Shown: piece by piece, positions 24,538 to 35,589 of the stretch
Layout: each line of letters opens with the position of its first letter
Numbering within the stretch: the first letter of the stretch is position 1
From: Daldinia sp. FL1419
Taxonomy: Eukaryota > Ascomycota > Sordariomycetes > Xylariales > Hypoxylaceae
DNA: 64,000 nt
Assembly (NCBI GenBank): GCA_025201765.1
Contig: MU623387.1
Location: 62,001-126,000 of the forward strand
Direction of reading: 5' to 3'
Notes under the pieces: generated by a model
The model's input: the letters and a program-made list of their open reading frames with translations, nothing else
Database searches by the model: none
What the model was told of the DNA's origin: nothing
Program-made: the position numbers and the translations under genes

Positions 24538-26279
24538 TTACACCACTCCTATCTTCCCTGCCGCTTCCGCTTCTTCTAGCACCCGAGTTATCTCTCCTTT
24601 CAACTCAGGAATCCCACGCAATTTCAAGGACTGGGAAGCACATTCCAACGGCGTGTTTCCCGACTCATCGAGAGCGAAGATGTCCGCTCCGTGCTTGAGC
24701 AGTACTTTCGCTACAGGAATAGCACCTACCTCAGCGGCACAATGAAGAGGTGTTCTTCCACGTACGACTGCGTCTTATGACATACTCTCGAGGACGCGAA
24801 GTAGTCGGGAGCCCCAAGGCCTACGCCCGTGGAAGAGTGGACCGAAAGGGTTGCCGTGGCCTTCGACTTTTGCCTACCAGCTGTATGCTAGAACCGCGGC
24901 CGGCGGATTTACGGGAACACCCCGTGAGACGAATTCCTCAGCTAGGGAAGCGACATCGGCGGAAGTGGCACTGTCGGCACACGTATACATAGCTAAACAG
25001 TGAAGTGTTGTCAATCCTTCCTCCGTGACGATGGCTGGGTCTGCGCCACGCTCTAACAGCATTCGGCCGGTTAGGAGCGCCTTCAAAGCCGTTTTCATCT
25101 CATTAGCAAACCGTTCGTCCATAGGTGCCAAGGCACAAATCAGAGGGGTTCAGCCATTAACATTTCGAGCGTTGATGTAATTATGCATCGTATGAATTGG
25201 CAGTAAGAATATACGTCATGATGTCTACCCTTACCTCCGCTGCTGCGTAATGCAGAAGCGTCTCGCCATATTTGTTCGTACAAGAAAGCGTTTGATTTTC
25301 GTTTCGCGCGTAGACGAGATAGAGCTTCAAGCTCATGTCATTAGAACCATACATTACCAAGTGAATAGGCATCTCGCCCTTGTCGCCTTCGGCCGTGACC
25401 GAAGCACCATGCTCAATACACATGTAAATACCTTCTTCGTGGATGCGGAAACCACTTTTCATTATGCAAACACGAGTCCGGTTGGCAAGTATGTGCATAG
25501 CGGTGCGTCCTCGAGAGTCCCTCACGTTCGGGTTTGCCCCATTCTCAAGAAGCGCATGTAAGGCGCCGGCTAGATCAATGCACCTGGCGGCTATATATAC
25601 TAGCCGTCGTCCGTTCAGGACTTTATTCGGATCCAAACCCACCTTGATTAGCCGCGTAATCATGCGCTGCTGATTTAGGTAATCCACGCCATCGTATCGG
25701 GGACCCATTACCTCATCTATAGAATCAGGTTTGAGATCGACTGCCTTATACAGGGCCTTGTAAAGGACATCTTTTTCGAGGGGGGACTTTTTGAAGTAGA
25801 AAATTCACCACATAGTATTGCCAGCTGCTTACCGCGTAGAGAAGCGCGCTCTGCTTGGTTTGCTTCATCTATCTGTCCTATACGTCAAGTAGCTAAACTC
25901 CAAGAAATACGCGCCCATGTATCGCTGCTTGAACCGAGCAGGATTTAAATGGGGCATTAGCATGCATTTCGGGAGGTATGCGAAGCCACAGCATCCCGAA
26001 AGCCTCGTTATGGTCACACCGAGCGGCGAGCATGATGGTGGAGTAGGATAGATCGTTTTTTTCCGTCATCAGAAGAGGATCCGCACCTGCATCGAGGAGA
26101 ATTGAAATAGCAACGACATCATTTTTCCGGACCGCAGCGTGAAGTGGCGTACCCCGACTGTAGCGTTCGTAGTCCACGTCGGCAGTGGACTCAGCTAAGA
26201 GCTGGCGAAGGTCTACGTGGTTCTTAGTGCCGTTAGCACTATGAAGACGCTCCTAGGGCGGAGTGAACATATAAGCCAT
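24538..26279 (-). pseudogene. Ankyrin-repeat gene, broken by stops and frameshifts
   Basis: Minus-strand ankyrin units are recognisable across 1.7 kb (SRGTPLHAAVRKNDVVAISI, DSRGRTAMHILANR, YGETLLHYAAAEV, EGLTTLHCLAMY, GRTPLHCAAEVGAIPVAKVL), ending at TAA 24538-24540. The frame is interrupted by stops at 26253-26255, 25893-25895, 25878-25880, 25869-25871 (all TAG), 25150-25152 (TGA), 24874-24876 (TAG) and 24775-24777 (TAA). Two frame changes occur, one at a run of six G at 25780-25785 and one near 25175-25200. A short intron at 25910-25869 could hide three of the stops, but not the others. Each stop could come from a Gln or Arg codon by one C-to-T change. The gene probably no longer makes a full protein. 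Confidence 0.8.
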
Positions 26280-27242
26280 ACTAAATAAGTTGAGCTTGTT
26301 CGATCGCGTTGTTGTTATCTGTTGTCATAGCCTTGAAAAAGTGGGTAGAAAAAGATGAGCGACTAACCTTAGAAGAAACTGTTGGATGCGAGAGGATTCG
26401 GTGGATATGAGTTTGGCCTGTTTGGGTTACTGAAGGGAGCACCAGTGAACGGAACGAGTTGCACGTGATACCAAGAATTCGATATCTTAACAGGGCGACT
26501 CGGGACTTTAGTTGCTATGCGTTCTAATTCCCAAGTAAACATTTAAACCACCTATCCAGTGAGGGCATATCAACCTAAAGATGTCAGTCAATAACTATGC
26601 CGAACATGCTATATAGCGGGCTCGAAGAGCGCCAAGACCTTCATAGCCACCTACGTAAAGAGACATGCCGTGATTAATATTGGTAGGATTCTCCTCTTCA
26701 GCAAGCCATCAATGACCAAGGCCTGAACATCGTATAGTGAGCAGTAAGCCAGGGGTATAGTTGAATCTTATTGCTTGACATTAAGCTAGATCCATCTTCG
26801 GTGTAGATTTGATAGCATATTCGTAAACCTGGATCAAATTATGTCACGAGATATAATCTCATATGTCAAGTCCCTAGACAGGCAAGCAGAAGTGAGGCGT
26901 AGAGTTGTATCGCATCGCATGTACGCTTCCATATCAATTGAGCTGGCATAGACACCGAAGACCGGGGGAGGCTCTGGATGCGAGCGTATCACCAACGTAG
27001 CTGAAGATAACGTATAAGACATACGCCTTTCCGTTTCTGGAGCACAGCTCGGATTTGTCTGTGAGTCACCTCGGAGCGGAAATCCTACGGGCAAAGACCA
27101 ATCGGACATAGCAAACCATGAGTCATTTGAAATAGGCCGTAGACGGTGCCGGGTTTTTATTTAAATCCTAGAAGGGTCCGGTGTGGCCTTGGCAAACAAG
27201 AAGAGCCGAAATTCAATTCGCCGTTGGGTTGTCTTGCTCACG
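26280..27242. other. Intergenic region with one doubtful ORF
   Basis: Upstream DNA of the decayed ankyrin gene and the promoter of the acetyltransferase gene. Apart from the possible ORF at 26834-27109, nothing recognisable. Confidence 0.55.
26834..27109 (-). CDS. Hypothetical ORF, 91 aa
   Basis: An ATG-to-stop frame encoding 91 residues with balanced composition (for example SSATLVIRSHPEPPPVFGVY). No signal peptide, membrane segment or known family is visible. It starts 134 bp from the divergent acetyltransferase start. It could be a chance frame. Confidence 0.25.
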   Translation of the reverse strand: MSDWSLPVGFPLRGDSQTNPSCAPETERRMSYTLSSATLVIRSHPEPPPVFGVYASSIDMEAYMRCDTTLRLTSACLSRDLTYEIISRDII

Positions 27243-27923
27243 ATGGCGGAACTTCCGAAGATCAAAGTCAAGACGAGTTTTCCCACCCGCCCGTTTCCAC
27301 CCAACGTGGAGAGGAAACCGATCCGCACGGAGCGTCTAATCGTTCGTCCGTTTACCGAGGATGATCTTGACGGGATCCACGCTCTTCGTACGCAGCCGGA
27401 GGTCATGCACTTCACAGCTGTTGGTCGAATCGACGCCAACAAGGAAGAGACGCGGGCGTCCTATCTAGCCCGATATCTGCCACCTAACGATGTCCGGAAC
27501 TATCATTACGTTCTCTGCCTCGCCTCGACCGGAGAGATAATCGGAACGGGTGGAATGCCATTCACCGACCTATATCTTGGATGGCCCGAGATGGCTTACA
27601 TGCTCAAAAAGGAGTATTGGGGACAAGGTTACGCCACAGAATTTCTAAAGGCATTCGTAGACCATTGGTGGACTCTACCACGATCCCAGGTCGAGGTTGA
27701 GGTCATCGCGGCTTCGGTGGATGGATCCCGAGAGGTTCCGGAAATGCTGTCAGCAATGGTGGATGACATCAACCCGGCTAGTAAGCATGTCCTAAAGAAG
27801 GCTGGATTCCGAGAGTTTACAAAATGGACCGAGCCTGACACGCGGGAGGGAGTCCACGAAGATGTTAGCCTTGTCGGTTTCGTACTCGAGTCACCCGATC
27901 AAAAGACCAACGTATCGTCTTGA
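27243..27923 (+). CDS. GNAT acetyltransferase, RimJ/RimL-like
   Basis: An intronless frame of 226 residues starting at ATG 27243. The acetyltransferase fold begins with RTERLIVRPFTEDDLDGIHAL, the classic RimJ/RimL-type first strand and helix. It continues with a strand IIGTGGMPF, the motif A region MAYMLKKEYWGQGYATEFL (acetyl-CoA pyrophosphate loop; the usual Q/R-x-x-G-x-G/A is present as W-G-Q-G-Y-A), and a terminal NPASKHVLKKAGFRE segment, which is the standard motif B signature (N-x-A-S-x-x-V-L-x-K-x-G-F). The substrate is unknown; family members acetylate N-termini of proteins or small amines. All expected core motifs are present, so it is probably active. Confidence 0.92.
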   Translation: MAELPKIKVKTSFPTRPFPPNVERKPIRTERLIVRPFTEDDLDGIHALRTQPEVMHFTAVGRIDANKEETRASYLARYLPPNDVRNYHYVLCLASTGEIIGTGGMPFTDLYLGWPEMAYMLKKEYWGQGYATEFLKAFVDHWWTLPRSQVEVEVIAASVDGSREVPEMLSAMVDDINPASKHVLKKAGFREFTKWTEPDTREGVHEDVSLVGFVLESPDQKTNVSS

Positions 27924-29784
27924 TGACATATTTCATCGTCCAACTGTTGAAATTGTTGCCGAATTTGAATTTGAACTACGTCTGAAGAAAGTGCCTTACC
28001 AATGACGGAACGGCACGTCTGGTAGCTGGTAAGGCAGGCGTCGCATAATTTTGTCCGATGCAGATGAACGATCCCAAGAGTTTGGAAATGATGCACTTTC
28101 TGCGTATAACATAATGTACGACCGTACAACGTATGGCTAAGCCACGCACAGCCTGTCGCACAGGATTGTTGCCGTAACCAACTAGAACCAGAACTATTGG
28201 GTAGGAGTTGTTGTTTTTATGGAATTGTTGGACGATACCGAAATCAAATGATACGAGGACGTAAGTGGCAGAAAGAACTCGTCGTAATTCGGTGGTGCAA
28301 GATTCGGGTACTGGCATGTAACTGACATATATATTCCGCATATTCAGTACCACTTGTATACATGCAGCATTCAAATTGGAGGTACCTCTTGGTGTTCGGT
28401 TACCCAGGCGCGTACGAAATATATATATTATGTCGCTTGTTACGTCTATCACGTCGTACTTTGTTTGGCCTAACAAGGCGGAATTATGATGCCAAATTTG
28501 ATATTTGTACGATATCCTAGAACCTAGGTAGGGTACCTAAGACGTCTTACCCGCATTGCACCTAGCAAGGAATCCGGATGGTGGGGTAGGACAATATAGT
28601 TGGAATTGATGGTAACAAATAATAGCTGGTACAATATAGTTGGAATTGATGGTAACAAATAATAGCTGGTATAACAGATCCATAGTTGAAGGTCGAAGTT
28701 GACAAATTTCTATGGCCAATTTGTATCAGTCTAGATTTGAAATTATCTGCGCTAGGTAGGTACCTGTTTAGGTCTCTAGTACCTATTCTAGAATCTACAG
28801 TTAGTTCAGGTAGTTACTTGACTTAGGTACTTAACTCAGGTAGGTACAATACCTACCTACTTCCATATGCCGCTAGCTACGTCAGGCGAGTATTTCGTGT
28901 GCACGTGTCAGCAGACAATTTGGCGCGGGGCATTCTTTTTTTTTTCCCCTCTCCAAAGCCTGGTTAGCCAGTTCGGTTTGAAGCTGTAAAACTTGCCCGC
29001 TTTGCTTTGCCTAGCCCTTGCCGTCCCTTCCTTCCCCTTGCTCAGTTCTATCTATAACCAACCCCATGCTTTGCCCATGCTTTGCCCCGTGGAAGCCTAC
29101 GGGTCCGTATTGTACCAACCTTGGAAAATCAACCATCCCACTTCCCACCTCCCCACCAATGAACTCACCCATTCAGCAAAAAAAAACAGAATAGAGCAAA
29201 AATAAAATAAAATGAAATGCAGTGCGCCGAATATTTCTCCCAAGAACCCAACTATCCACGGTTACGGCTGTGTCAGTCTGATTCATATGCAGTTGCATTC
29301 GTACAACTCTAGATGAATTCGACTCATATCGTCGATCCTCTTGCTCCTCTTATATTTCTTTTGAGGCCTGACCAATAATCATATATATCTAGGTACTTAC
29401 CTATATATAAATTTTATATCCATCTTATATACTTACTTACTCCCGCACAATAATAATTTGTATTGTGTGCTCTGAATGTCGTCTTATTTTTGTGCTGCAG
29501 CGGCTTTAGTCGTTGTCCTTTTGCGAATGACGCAGTCATCTTCTACCCCCTGGACGCTGTAAGATCGACGATCTGCCTGTTTGTTCTATCTATTCCATCT
29601 ATTTCACCAATTTCCATCAATCTACCTTGTTCAGTAATACAATTTACTCTTTTATTTCCCGAACCGAAGTCTCCTGATTCTGAGCCTTCGCAGAATTATC
29701 GCATCATCCTTTACGCTGACTGCTTATAATTCGCCTCCTAATGCTTTTTTCCCGCCCGTCATCGAAGCTTATGAAGAAGTCAAG
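27924..29784. other. Intergenic region
   Basis: 1.9 kb without a recognised gene. Holds the 40-bp tandem duplication at 28591-28670, dense AGGTACCTA-type motifs at 28521-28540 and 28750-28862, an AT/C-rich 5' UTR-like stretch at 29380-29780, and T and A runs near 28938 and 29179. Confidence 0.55.
28591..28670. repeat. Tandem duplication, 2 x 40 bp
   Basis: Two identical 40-bp units, 28591-28630 and 28631-28670, beginning ACAATATAGTTGGAATTGAT and ending AATAGCTGGT. Perfect identity suggests a recent slip or duplication. Confidence 0.95.
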
Positions 29785-31759
29785 ATGGCAAGCTTAAAGG
29801 CTGACACTAGTAAACCCACTGCTGTCCCCTCGACTTCGACGTCAACTTCAACGTCGACCTCGACCTCGGCCTCTAACGATATACCTCATACGACTCAAAC
29901 ACCTCAAACACCTCGTACACCTCATGCCAAACCGCAGTCTCAGCCAAACTCGCCATCGCAGTCGAGGACGTCAGAACCCAATGCGAGGGAATATTACGGC
30001 TACCTTTTTAATGGAAAATCGCCCACTCCGGTCCTCGATGCCTTACTCCGCGCTATCGGATCATACATTGTAGGCCTCTTTTATTTTCGCATACCCTTCC
30101 GCTAAGGCTTGAGGTAATTTTACTAACCTATGGACTCGACAGTCCGCCAATATCGGCGATATAGACGTACATGAATTAACTCCAGAAAAGTTAGCCGCCT
30201 TTTACCGTGCTGTCGGTGGCGACTACGATCAACTATTCATAGAATGTCCTCCCATGTCTATTTCTTACATCTGGCAAGCTTTAGGTGTACAGCATACCTT
30301 GCAACCGACCCAGGATCCCTTCGATGCGCCCTCTATCCCGGCCTTAACATTGAAAGGGTTCGTGCGATGGGAGTCCATCCAGATTCTCCTGGAGCCTCAA
30401 GAACACGTACCGTTTATACAATTTGCCGTACGCAATTGGGCTTTAGTACATCCCGACACAGGAAAACCCTTTCCGATTGACCTACCAGCAGAAGCCTTCC
30501 CAACCGAATGCGACCCCGAGACGGATGCTTGGCATCAGGACTGCGCGCGAAAACTACGGGAAGAAGCTACCCCTAAGGATGAAGAACCACCCATGAGGCA
30601 CGAATCCGAACCTCGGGTTCATACTACATTCACACATGTGCGGAACCCGCAAAGCAACACCACCGCTCCTCGCTCGAGGCCAGAAATGGATTATTTTCAG
30701 CGGGAGCGACCAGTTTCATATGCACATGTTTCCAGAAGCAACTACGCCAATCCGCATTTCCCTCCTAATGCACCGCCAAGGCAGCGACGAGTGAGCAGCA
30801 GCGGCAGCAGTTCTCTCGGCGGTAGCAGTAGTAGTTCCCCAGATCGGCCACCTCGACGACCGAGCTTTACAGATGCTCGCCATCCCGAGATGGATGATCC
30901 CCGTCCTTCAAGCCACCTTGACCCTCGCCGTCCGCATGTTCCACATCGCCATAGCCAATCTAGGCCCTATTCTGCTACTCCATCGGATTCCGACTCGGAT
31001 GTACCGCCTCGTGCTAGATCTAGACCGCGAGCGCATGGTCCCATACCTCCTCCCATATCCATACGCCGAGTGCCGGCTGCGGCTCCCATAACGCCACCCA
31101 TTCCAATTCGCACCCGCCGTAGCGAGTTACGACCGGATATACGACCAGATATACGGCCAGAAGACGTTCGCAGAAGGAGTCTACCATCAGAGATAAAACA
31201 GAAGGTTACTTCCTTCCTTTCCGGATCTACTGAACGGCATCGAAGCAATTCCCGCGAAAAACGCCAACCGCCAAATATTGCACCAACCGTGCGCTTCCGG
31301 AGGGAGCATTCGTCACGACTCAGCCGAAGCGTTTCCGGAGAGTCATATCCCAGTGACGAGTCCGAGGCGGGTATTCCTAAATATCGCCCGCGGCGTGATC
31401 GCGAGCACGAGCGGATCCGTGATCGAGTCCTCGAGAAGGAGCGCATGAGAGAGCGCGAACGAGAAGAAGAGTTGGAGAGGAGAAGAAGCCGAGAGAGGGC
31501 ATATCTGAGGCCGGCGGAGCCCAGGAGAGCAAGCAGCCATGCCGATATCGGAGGGGCGAGTAGGGGGTACACCTGGGATCGTAGGGATAGGGATAGGGAC
31601 CGAGACCGGGATTCGGATTATGATTGGGATGGGAGGAGAGTCGTTACCGCCGATGAAAGGGATGCGCGGGACCGAAGGCGGTATAAAGAGCGGAGACATA
31701 GCCCCATAGTAACAGGCGTGGGCGGCAGGCGGTATCCCGGGGACCCGGGTTGGAAATAG
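29785..31759 (+). CDS. DUF7514-type protein with Arg/Ser-rich tail
   Basis: Two exons, 29785-30069 and 30143-31759, with a 73-nt intron containing TACTAAC, giving 633 residues. A low-complexity Ser/Thr/Pro/Gln head precedes a conserved domain at about residues 66-215 (YYGYLFNGKSPTPVLDALLR, then ELTPEKLAAFYRAVGGDYDQL and GFVRWESIQILLEPQEHVPF). This is the layout I know from the fungal DUF7514 family. The remaining ~400 residues are disordered: Pro/Arg/Ser-rich with poly-Ser, then a long charged Arg/Glu region with RD and RE dipeptide repeats. No enzymatic motif is visible. Family members are widespread in ascomycetes, and their function is unknown to me. Confidence 0.88.
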
Positions 31760-32710
31760 ACTTGGGTGTATCAGGTATAGGGTAACGGGTTATCTTGGAG
31801 TTTAGGATACTAATATGACCCGTCCCTAGATGTAGGCCCAGGCCATACATGTGGGCGGGACAGGGTACATGGCGGGCGTTCCCACTAATGATTACATGGC
31901 GCAAATGAGAATATTTATCGAAAAAGGGGTAATGAGCGGGAGGACATCTACTTGACTCGATATTTCGAGAATTACGAAGTATCATGTTCGAAGGGAGGCC
32001 CCATTGGATTCAATATATGAATTCAGGATTCTTAATATATATAGCTTAGTTAGAGGACCTTTACTTACGTCGTAGCATTGAGCGCGGCACATTTCAGTAT
32101 ATATCATTTTCTTTCATCACTCCGCTCTACATTTATTACTATCGGCCGAGTCGAACCCGCTTAGCTGAATGTCAAAGCGTTCCTAAGCCATTCATTAAGA
32201 CCCAATCTAATGAGTATTGGGTGCTCAGAGAATTTGTTCATTAAATTTAGAATGGACTACGAAATCGAAAATGCGGCAATAAGGCGGATTGACTAATTAG
32301 AATTATAGCATAGTGCTCATTGTGTAATAAGAGTGAACGAACTAGCTACAGGCAAAGTGAATACATGCAACACGAGGACTTTCATGGTTCGACATGTAGG
32401 CAACTGTGCCTCTAAATAGCGATTTATACAACGGGAGCGAAGCACATTATCGACACAGTAATCGGCAAAATTGCATCGACATATGTTCTCGATGCGGTCA
32501 ACGTGAGGCGTAAATGCAAAGGCAACCTTCGGTTCAAATCATGGCAATTCGACTGGTTTGCTTCAGTGGGTTATGCGGTGGTGCCTCCAGAGTAGATGGT
32601 ATGTGATCGTTCGAGTATTGGTAGTCGAGTTGCAAAGCCTACCACGGGTGAGAGAACAATCGTACTTTTCTTTGGTTCAAGGACTCTTACTCGGGCAAGA
32701 ATTTCAGGTC
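31760..32710. other. Intergenic region
   Basis: Between two converging genes; nothing recognised. A B-box-like string near 32151 was checked as a tRNA and rejected. Confidence 0.55.
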
Positions 32711-33184
32711 TCACTTCCAATCCATCTCCTCGCACAGGAGTACTCCCCCTTCCTCCTCATCCTCACTCTCCTCCTCTTCTTCTTCTTCCTCCTCCTCCGG
32801 ATATTCGTCCTCGTCCTCATCTTCGTCCTCACGCTCCTCCTCATCCGACCAAGTCTCCCAATCCGAGGAATCATACGGGTCTTCGTACGGCGGGAAGCGG
32901 ACCAGATCGGCGATGGTGGCGGAGGCCAGCGTCTTGCGGGTCATGGGCTTGGGCGCCGGGGCCGGCCAGAGGAGGCGTCGGCGCGAGAGCCAGTACCGCG
33001 TGTGCCGCCACTCCCAGCTCCGGGCGAGCTTCGCGTGGTAGCCGCAGAAGTCACGCTTGGACTTGAGGACTTGCGTGTGCACGATGCGGCAGCTCGGCGT
33101 GCGCTGGTAGTGCGAGCAGCGGTAGAGATAGCCCCGGGTTTGGCAGGGGCAGTTGTTGAAGCTCATGTAGAATTGGACACACAT
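32711..33184 (-). CDS. Conserved fungal Cys/His protein with acidic tail
   Basis: A single exon of 157 residues starting at ATG 33184. The first ~80 residues carry paired cysteines and histidines (CPCQTRGYLYRCSHYQRTPSC, then DFCGYHAKLARSWEWRHTRYW), which looks like a small metal- or disulfide-stabilised unit; the pattern C-P-C...Y-R-C...C then C-x-Y-H is familiar from short ascomycete proteins of unknown function. The second half is strongly acidic, with long Glu/Asp runs around residues 115-150. No signal peptide. The acidic tail suggests a nuclear or chaperone-like, charge-mediated contact, but that is a guess. Identical codon runs of GAG/GAA make length variation between strains likely. 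Confidence 0.7.
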   Translation of the reverse strand: MCVQFYMSFNNCPCQTRGYLYRCSHYQRTPSCRIVHTQVLKSKRDFCGYHAKLARSWEWRHTRYWLSRRRLLWPAPAPKPMTRKTLASATIADLVRFPPYEDPYDSSDWETWSDEEEREDEDEDEDEYPEEEEEEEEEESEDEEEGGVLLCEEMDWK

Positions 33185-34486
33185 TTTGGCGGTTGCTTGG
33201 ATTATTGGGATTTTGGGCGTCCAGGGGGCTATTCGGATGGGCTGCTCAAAACTGGACGGTGGCTTGGTTGAGAGCTTATGATAGCTTTTTGATAATCTCG
33301 CGAGAGCAGGTCGGCAGTCAAGTAACGTGCTAGCTGTATACGGTCCTGCGTACTTGTCTAGTTGGTGATGCTATGGAGTTTCCGTAGAATTGGGCCTGCG
33401 CACCAAGATCAGCCTATGATAAATTTAGCATGGCAAAGTTGATATTTTCTAATAATGATAATGATGAGAGCAGTAACAATAAGTGAAGCAGACGTATACA
33501 ATACCATTGTGGTAGAAGGTACGCTGAAACATTGTAGCGGGATGTGCAGTTATTCAAGGAGCTTGTAACTTACCTCGATTGGATTACGACAGAGATCAAT
33601 ATATGGCGCAGTAGAAGGGCCAGCCTTTGTATTGCGTACGCTTCGAAGCTTGACGTGCAAGGGAATTCGACGATAGACAACCCCTCCGTATGTTTTGACT
33701 ACTACGCCCGAACCAAGTGTTCCGTTGGGCAGGTTGGAGAGAAAGCTTCACATCGACCTAGTGTTTGTCGACCTTGAAACGCAGTAAAGGAGAGGGGTGG
33801 GTGTTTGTGCTCACCTCCAGGCTACTGTTGTTCTTGCTCACAAGGTTAGGTAGTTACCCGTACATCATTGTTAACATATGGTACCGCTCCTTTAATGGCT
33901 AAGCCGTGAAATTTCCGTGAATCATCACGACGATGGCACATTTAAATCGGAGGTCATGTACCTTGGTATTGGTACCACTCTAGAGGGCAAACGTACGGCT
34001 TCCTACTACTATGGCATGGTACTAATTAACGAGCAGACTATCGAGAGCCAAAGTGCATGCATGCCATTGTTGTGATGTCCCTCCTTTGATAACACCCAGC
34101 CAACAAGACACCTATTTTATATACATCGTTCTAGGTATCATCGCAGAGCAATCTAATGAGGGCACGTCTTGATTCTAGTCCGTAGATTAATTCAAAATTC
34201 CAGGATGATACCGTATCGTTGATGCGCTAATTACCCCTATCTATAGAGACGAAGACAGGCCATTACGTCGTTGAATGTTCAAGTCCACAAGCACAGCAGT
34301 TTGAGAAAATTTCGTAAGGATACCTTGGTTTAAGGGAGTATGGATTCAAGAGCTATACAGTACATAAGGTTACAAGCAAAAGCAAAAATACAACCATCAC
34401 TTCTGTGTTGGACAGAACTGATGAGAGAAGAAAATGCCATTCATAACACATCCATCAGTCGTATCTCGAATTATTCGTATCGTCAT
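33185..34486. other. Intergenic region
   Basis: 1.3 kb of AT-rich DNA with no recognised gene or repeat. Confidence 0.55.
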
Positions 34487-35589
34487 TTAGCTGTGGGTCA
34501 ACTTGACCTCGCGGTCAGCATTCATCTTGTAAATACCACCGGTCTTGCCATCGTCGGTCTTGCACTTCGTTGCGATGGCGTAGACGATGCTCCTCATCTC
34601 GTTGCAGTTGAGAGGGCAGGTGGTGGGCGGCGGGGGCTGGCCCGAGGGGTCGGCGGGGCACTGGATGTTCTCGCTGATAGAAGCCTTGGCCGAGCCGGAT
34701 TCCTTCGAGGCAGGACCGCCGGGAACGTGGCAGCAGCACGAGAGACCGTTGTCGCCTTGCCAGTTGTCGCCGACCTTCAGAGCGTCCTTGTAGTCGGGGC
34801 CGTCTGTCGCGTCGCACTCGACGCCATCGTCACGGGCTCCGAGGCTCTCCCTTTGTCGGGCTTCTAGGATGAGGCTGCGTGTGTAGCGGCGCTTCGGTAG
34901 TACGTCCCGGGCACCAGGGGGAGTGGGGACTCCAATGGCCACGGCTGATTTGACTTTCTTGCCGTCGACGTCGACGCACTCGTCGTTTTCGAGAGTTGCG
35001 ACTTGGTTCTCGACGTGGCAGTCCGAATCGCTGCAGGCGAAGGCGATATCGGCGTCCGGGACATCGCTCACCTTGATAGATGAGACGTCGTTGAGGGTGA
35101 CGGGAAGGTTTTCACCGATGAGGTTCATCGTATTGCTATAATTTTGTTAGATTAACCACTGTAAAAAGCATAGTCAAAAGAAGAAACTTACACAGGGTTG
35201 CCTGAGCAATCTTTGTTCTTCCAAGTTCTCACGGTACCGGCGGAGGCTCGTTTGCTTGGGGAACCTTCGGGCAGGATGTTATTTACACCTTTAATCTTCG
35301 TCTTGCCCATGGTCATGCACCCATCTCCAACGAACGAGCCAACCTGGGAATCTTTACTACACCAGTTGTTGAAGAAAATCCACTGGTTTCCCTCGCTAGA
35401 GCCCTCGACCTTCACTGACGCGGCCTTGTCGTGGAAGGTTTGACAGAAGTCGCCGTATTTGGTGTCCTCAATGGTCTGTTGGACGTCGCCCTTGCAGTCC
35501 TCGTCCTTGTAGGCGGTCAGCTTATATGCGCTGACTTGGAGCAGAAGAGCTGCGAGGCCGAGAAGGCTGGCAGACTTGGTTCGTGCCAT
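34487..35589 (-). CDS. Secreted protein with two similar lobes and a Cys-rich end
   Basis: Two exons, 35589-35192 and 35135-34487, with a 56-nt intron, giving 348 residues. Residues 1-21 are a signal peptide. Lobe 1 (~22-112) and lobe 2 (~117-205) share the order Y/W-K-(D/N)-x-D-C-x-G, then an (A/S)S-(V/I)-K-V strand, then a C...C pair and a final K-(G/S)-(V/A) strand, which looks like an internal duplication of a small beta domain, perhaps crystallin-like. Dibasic Lys-Arg sites follow lobe 1 (residues 113-114) and lobe 2 (214-215, LPKRRYTR). The last ~130 residues form a third domain with a CCC cluster and C-P-L-N-C. Kex2 cleavage would yield three secreted parts. No named family recognised; the gene looks intact. 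Confidence 0.85.

Noticed and set aside
25785..25830. A 45-nt intron explaining the frame change in the ankyrin pseudogene
   Set aside because: The segment itself reads as an ankyrin helix pair (ALLYAVSSWQYYVVNFLLQK), so an indel in the run of six G is more likely.
32120..32230. Possible tRNA on the minus strand (A-box- and B-box-like strings)
   Set aside because: No seven-base acceptor stem and no anticodon stem could be folded at the right spacing.
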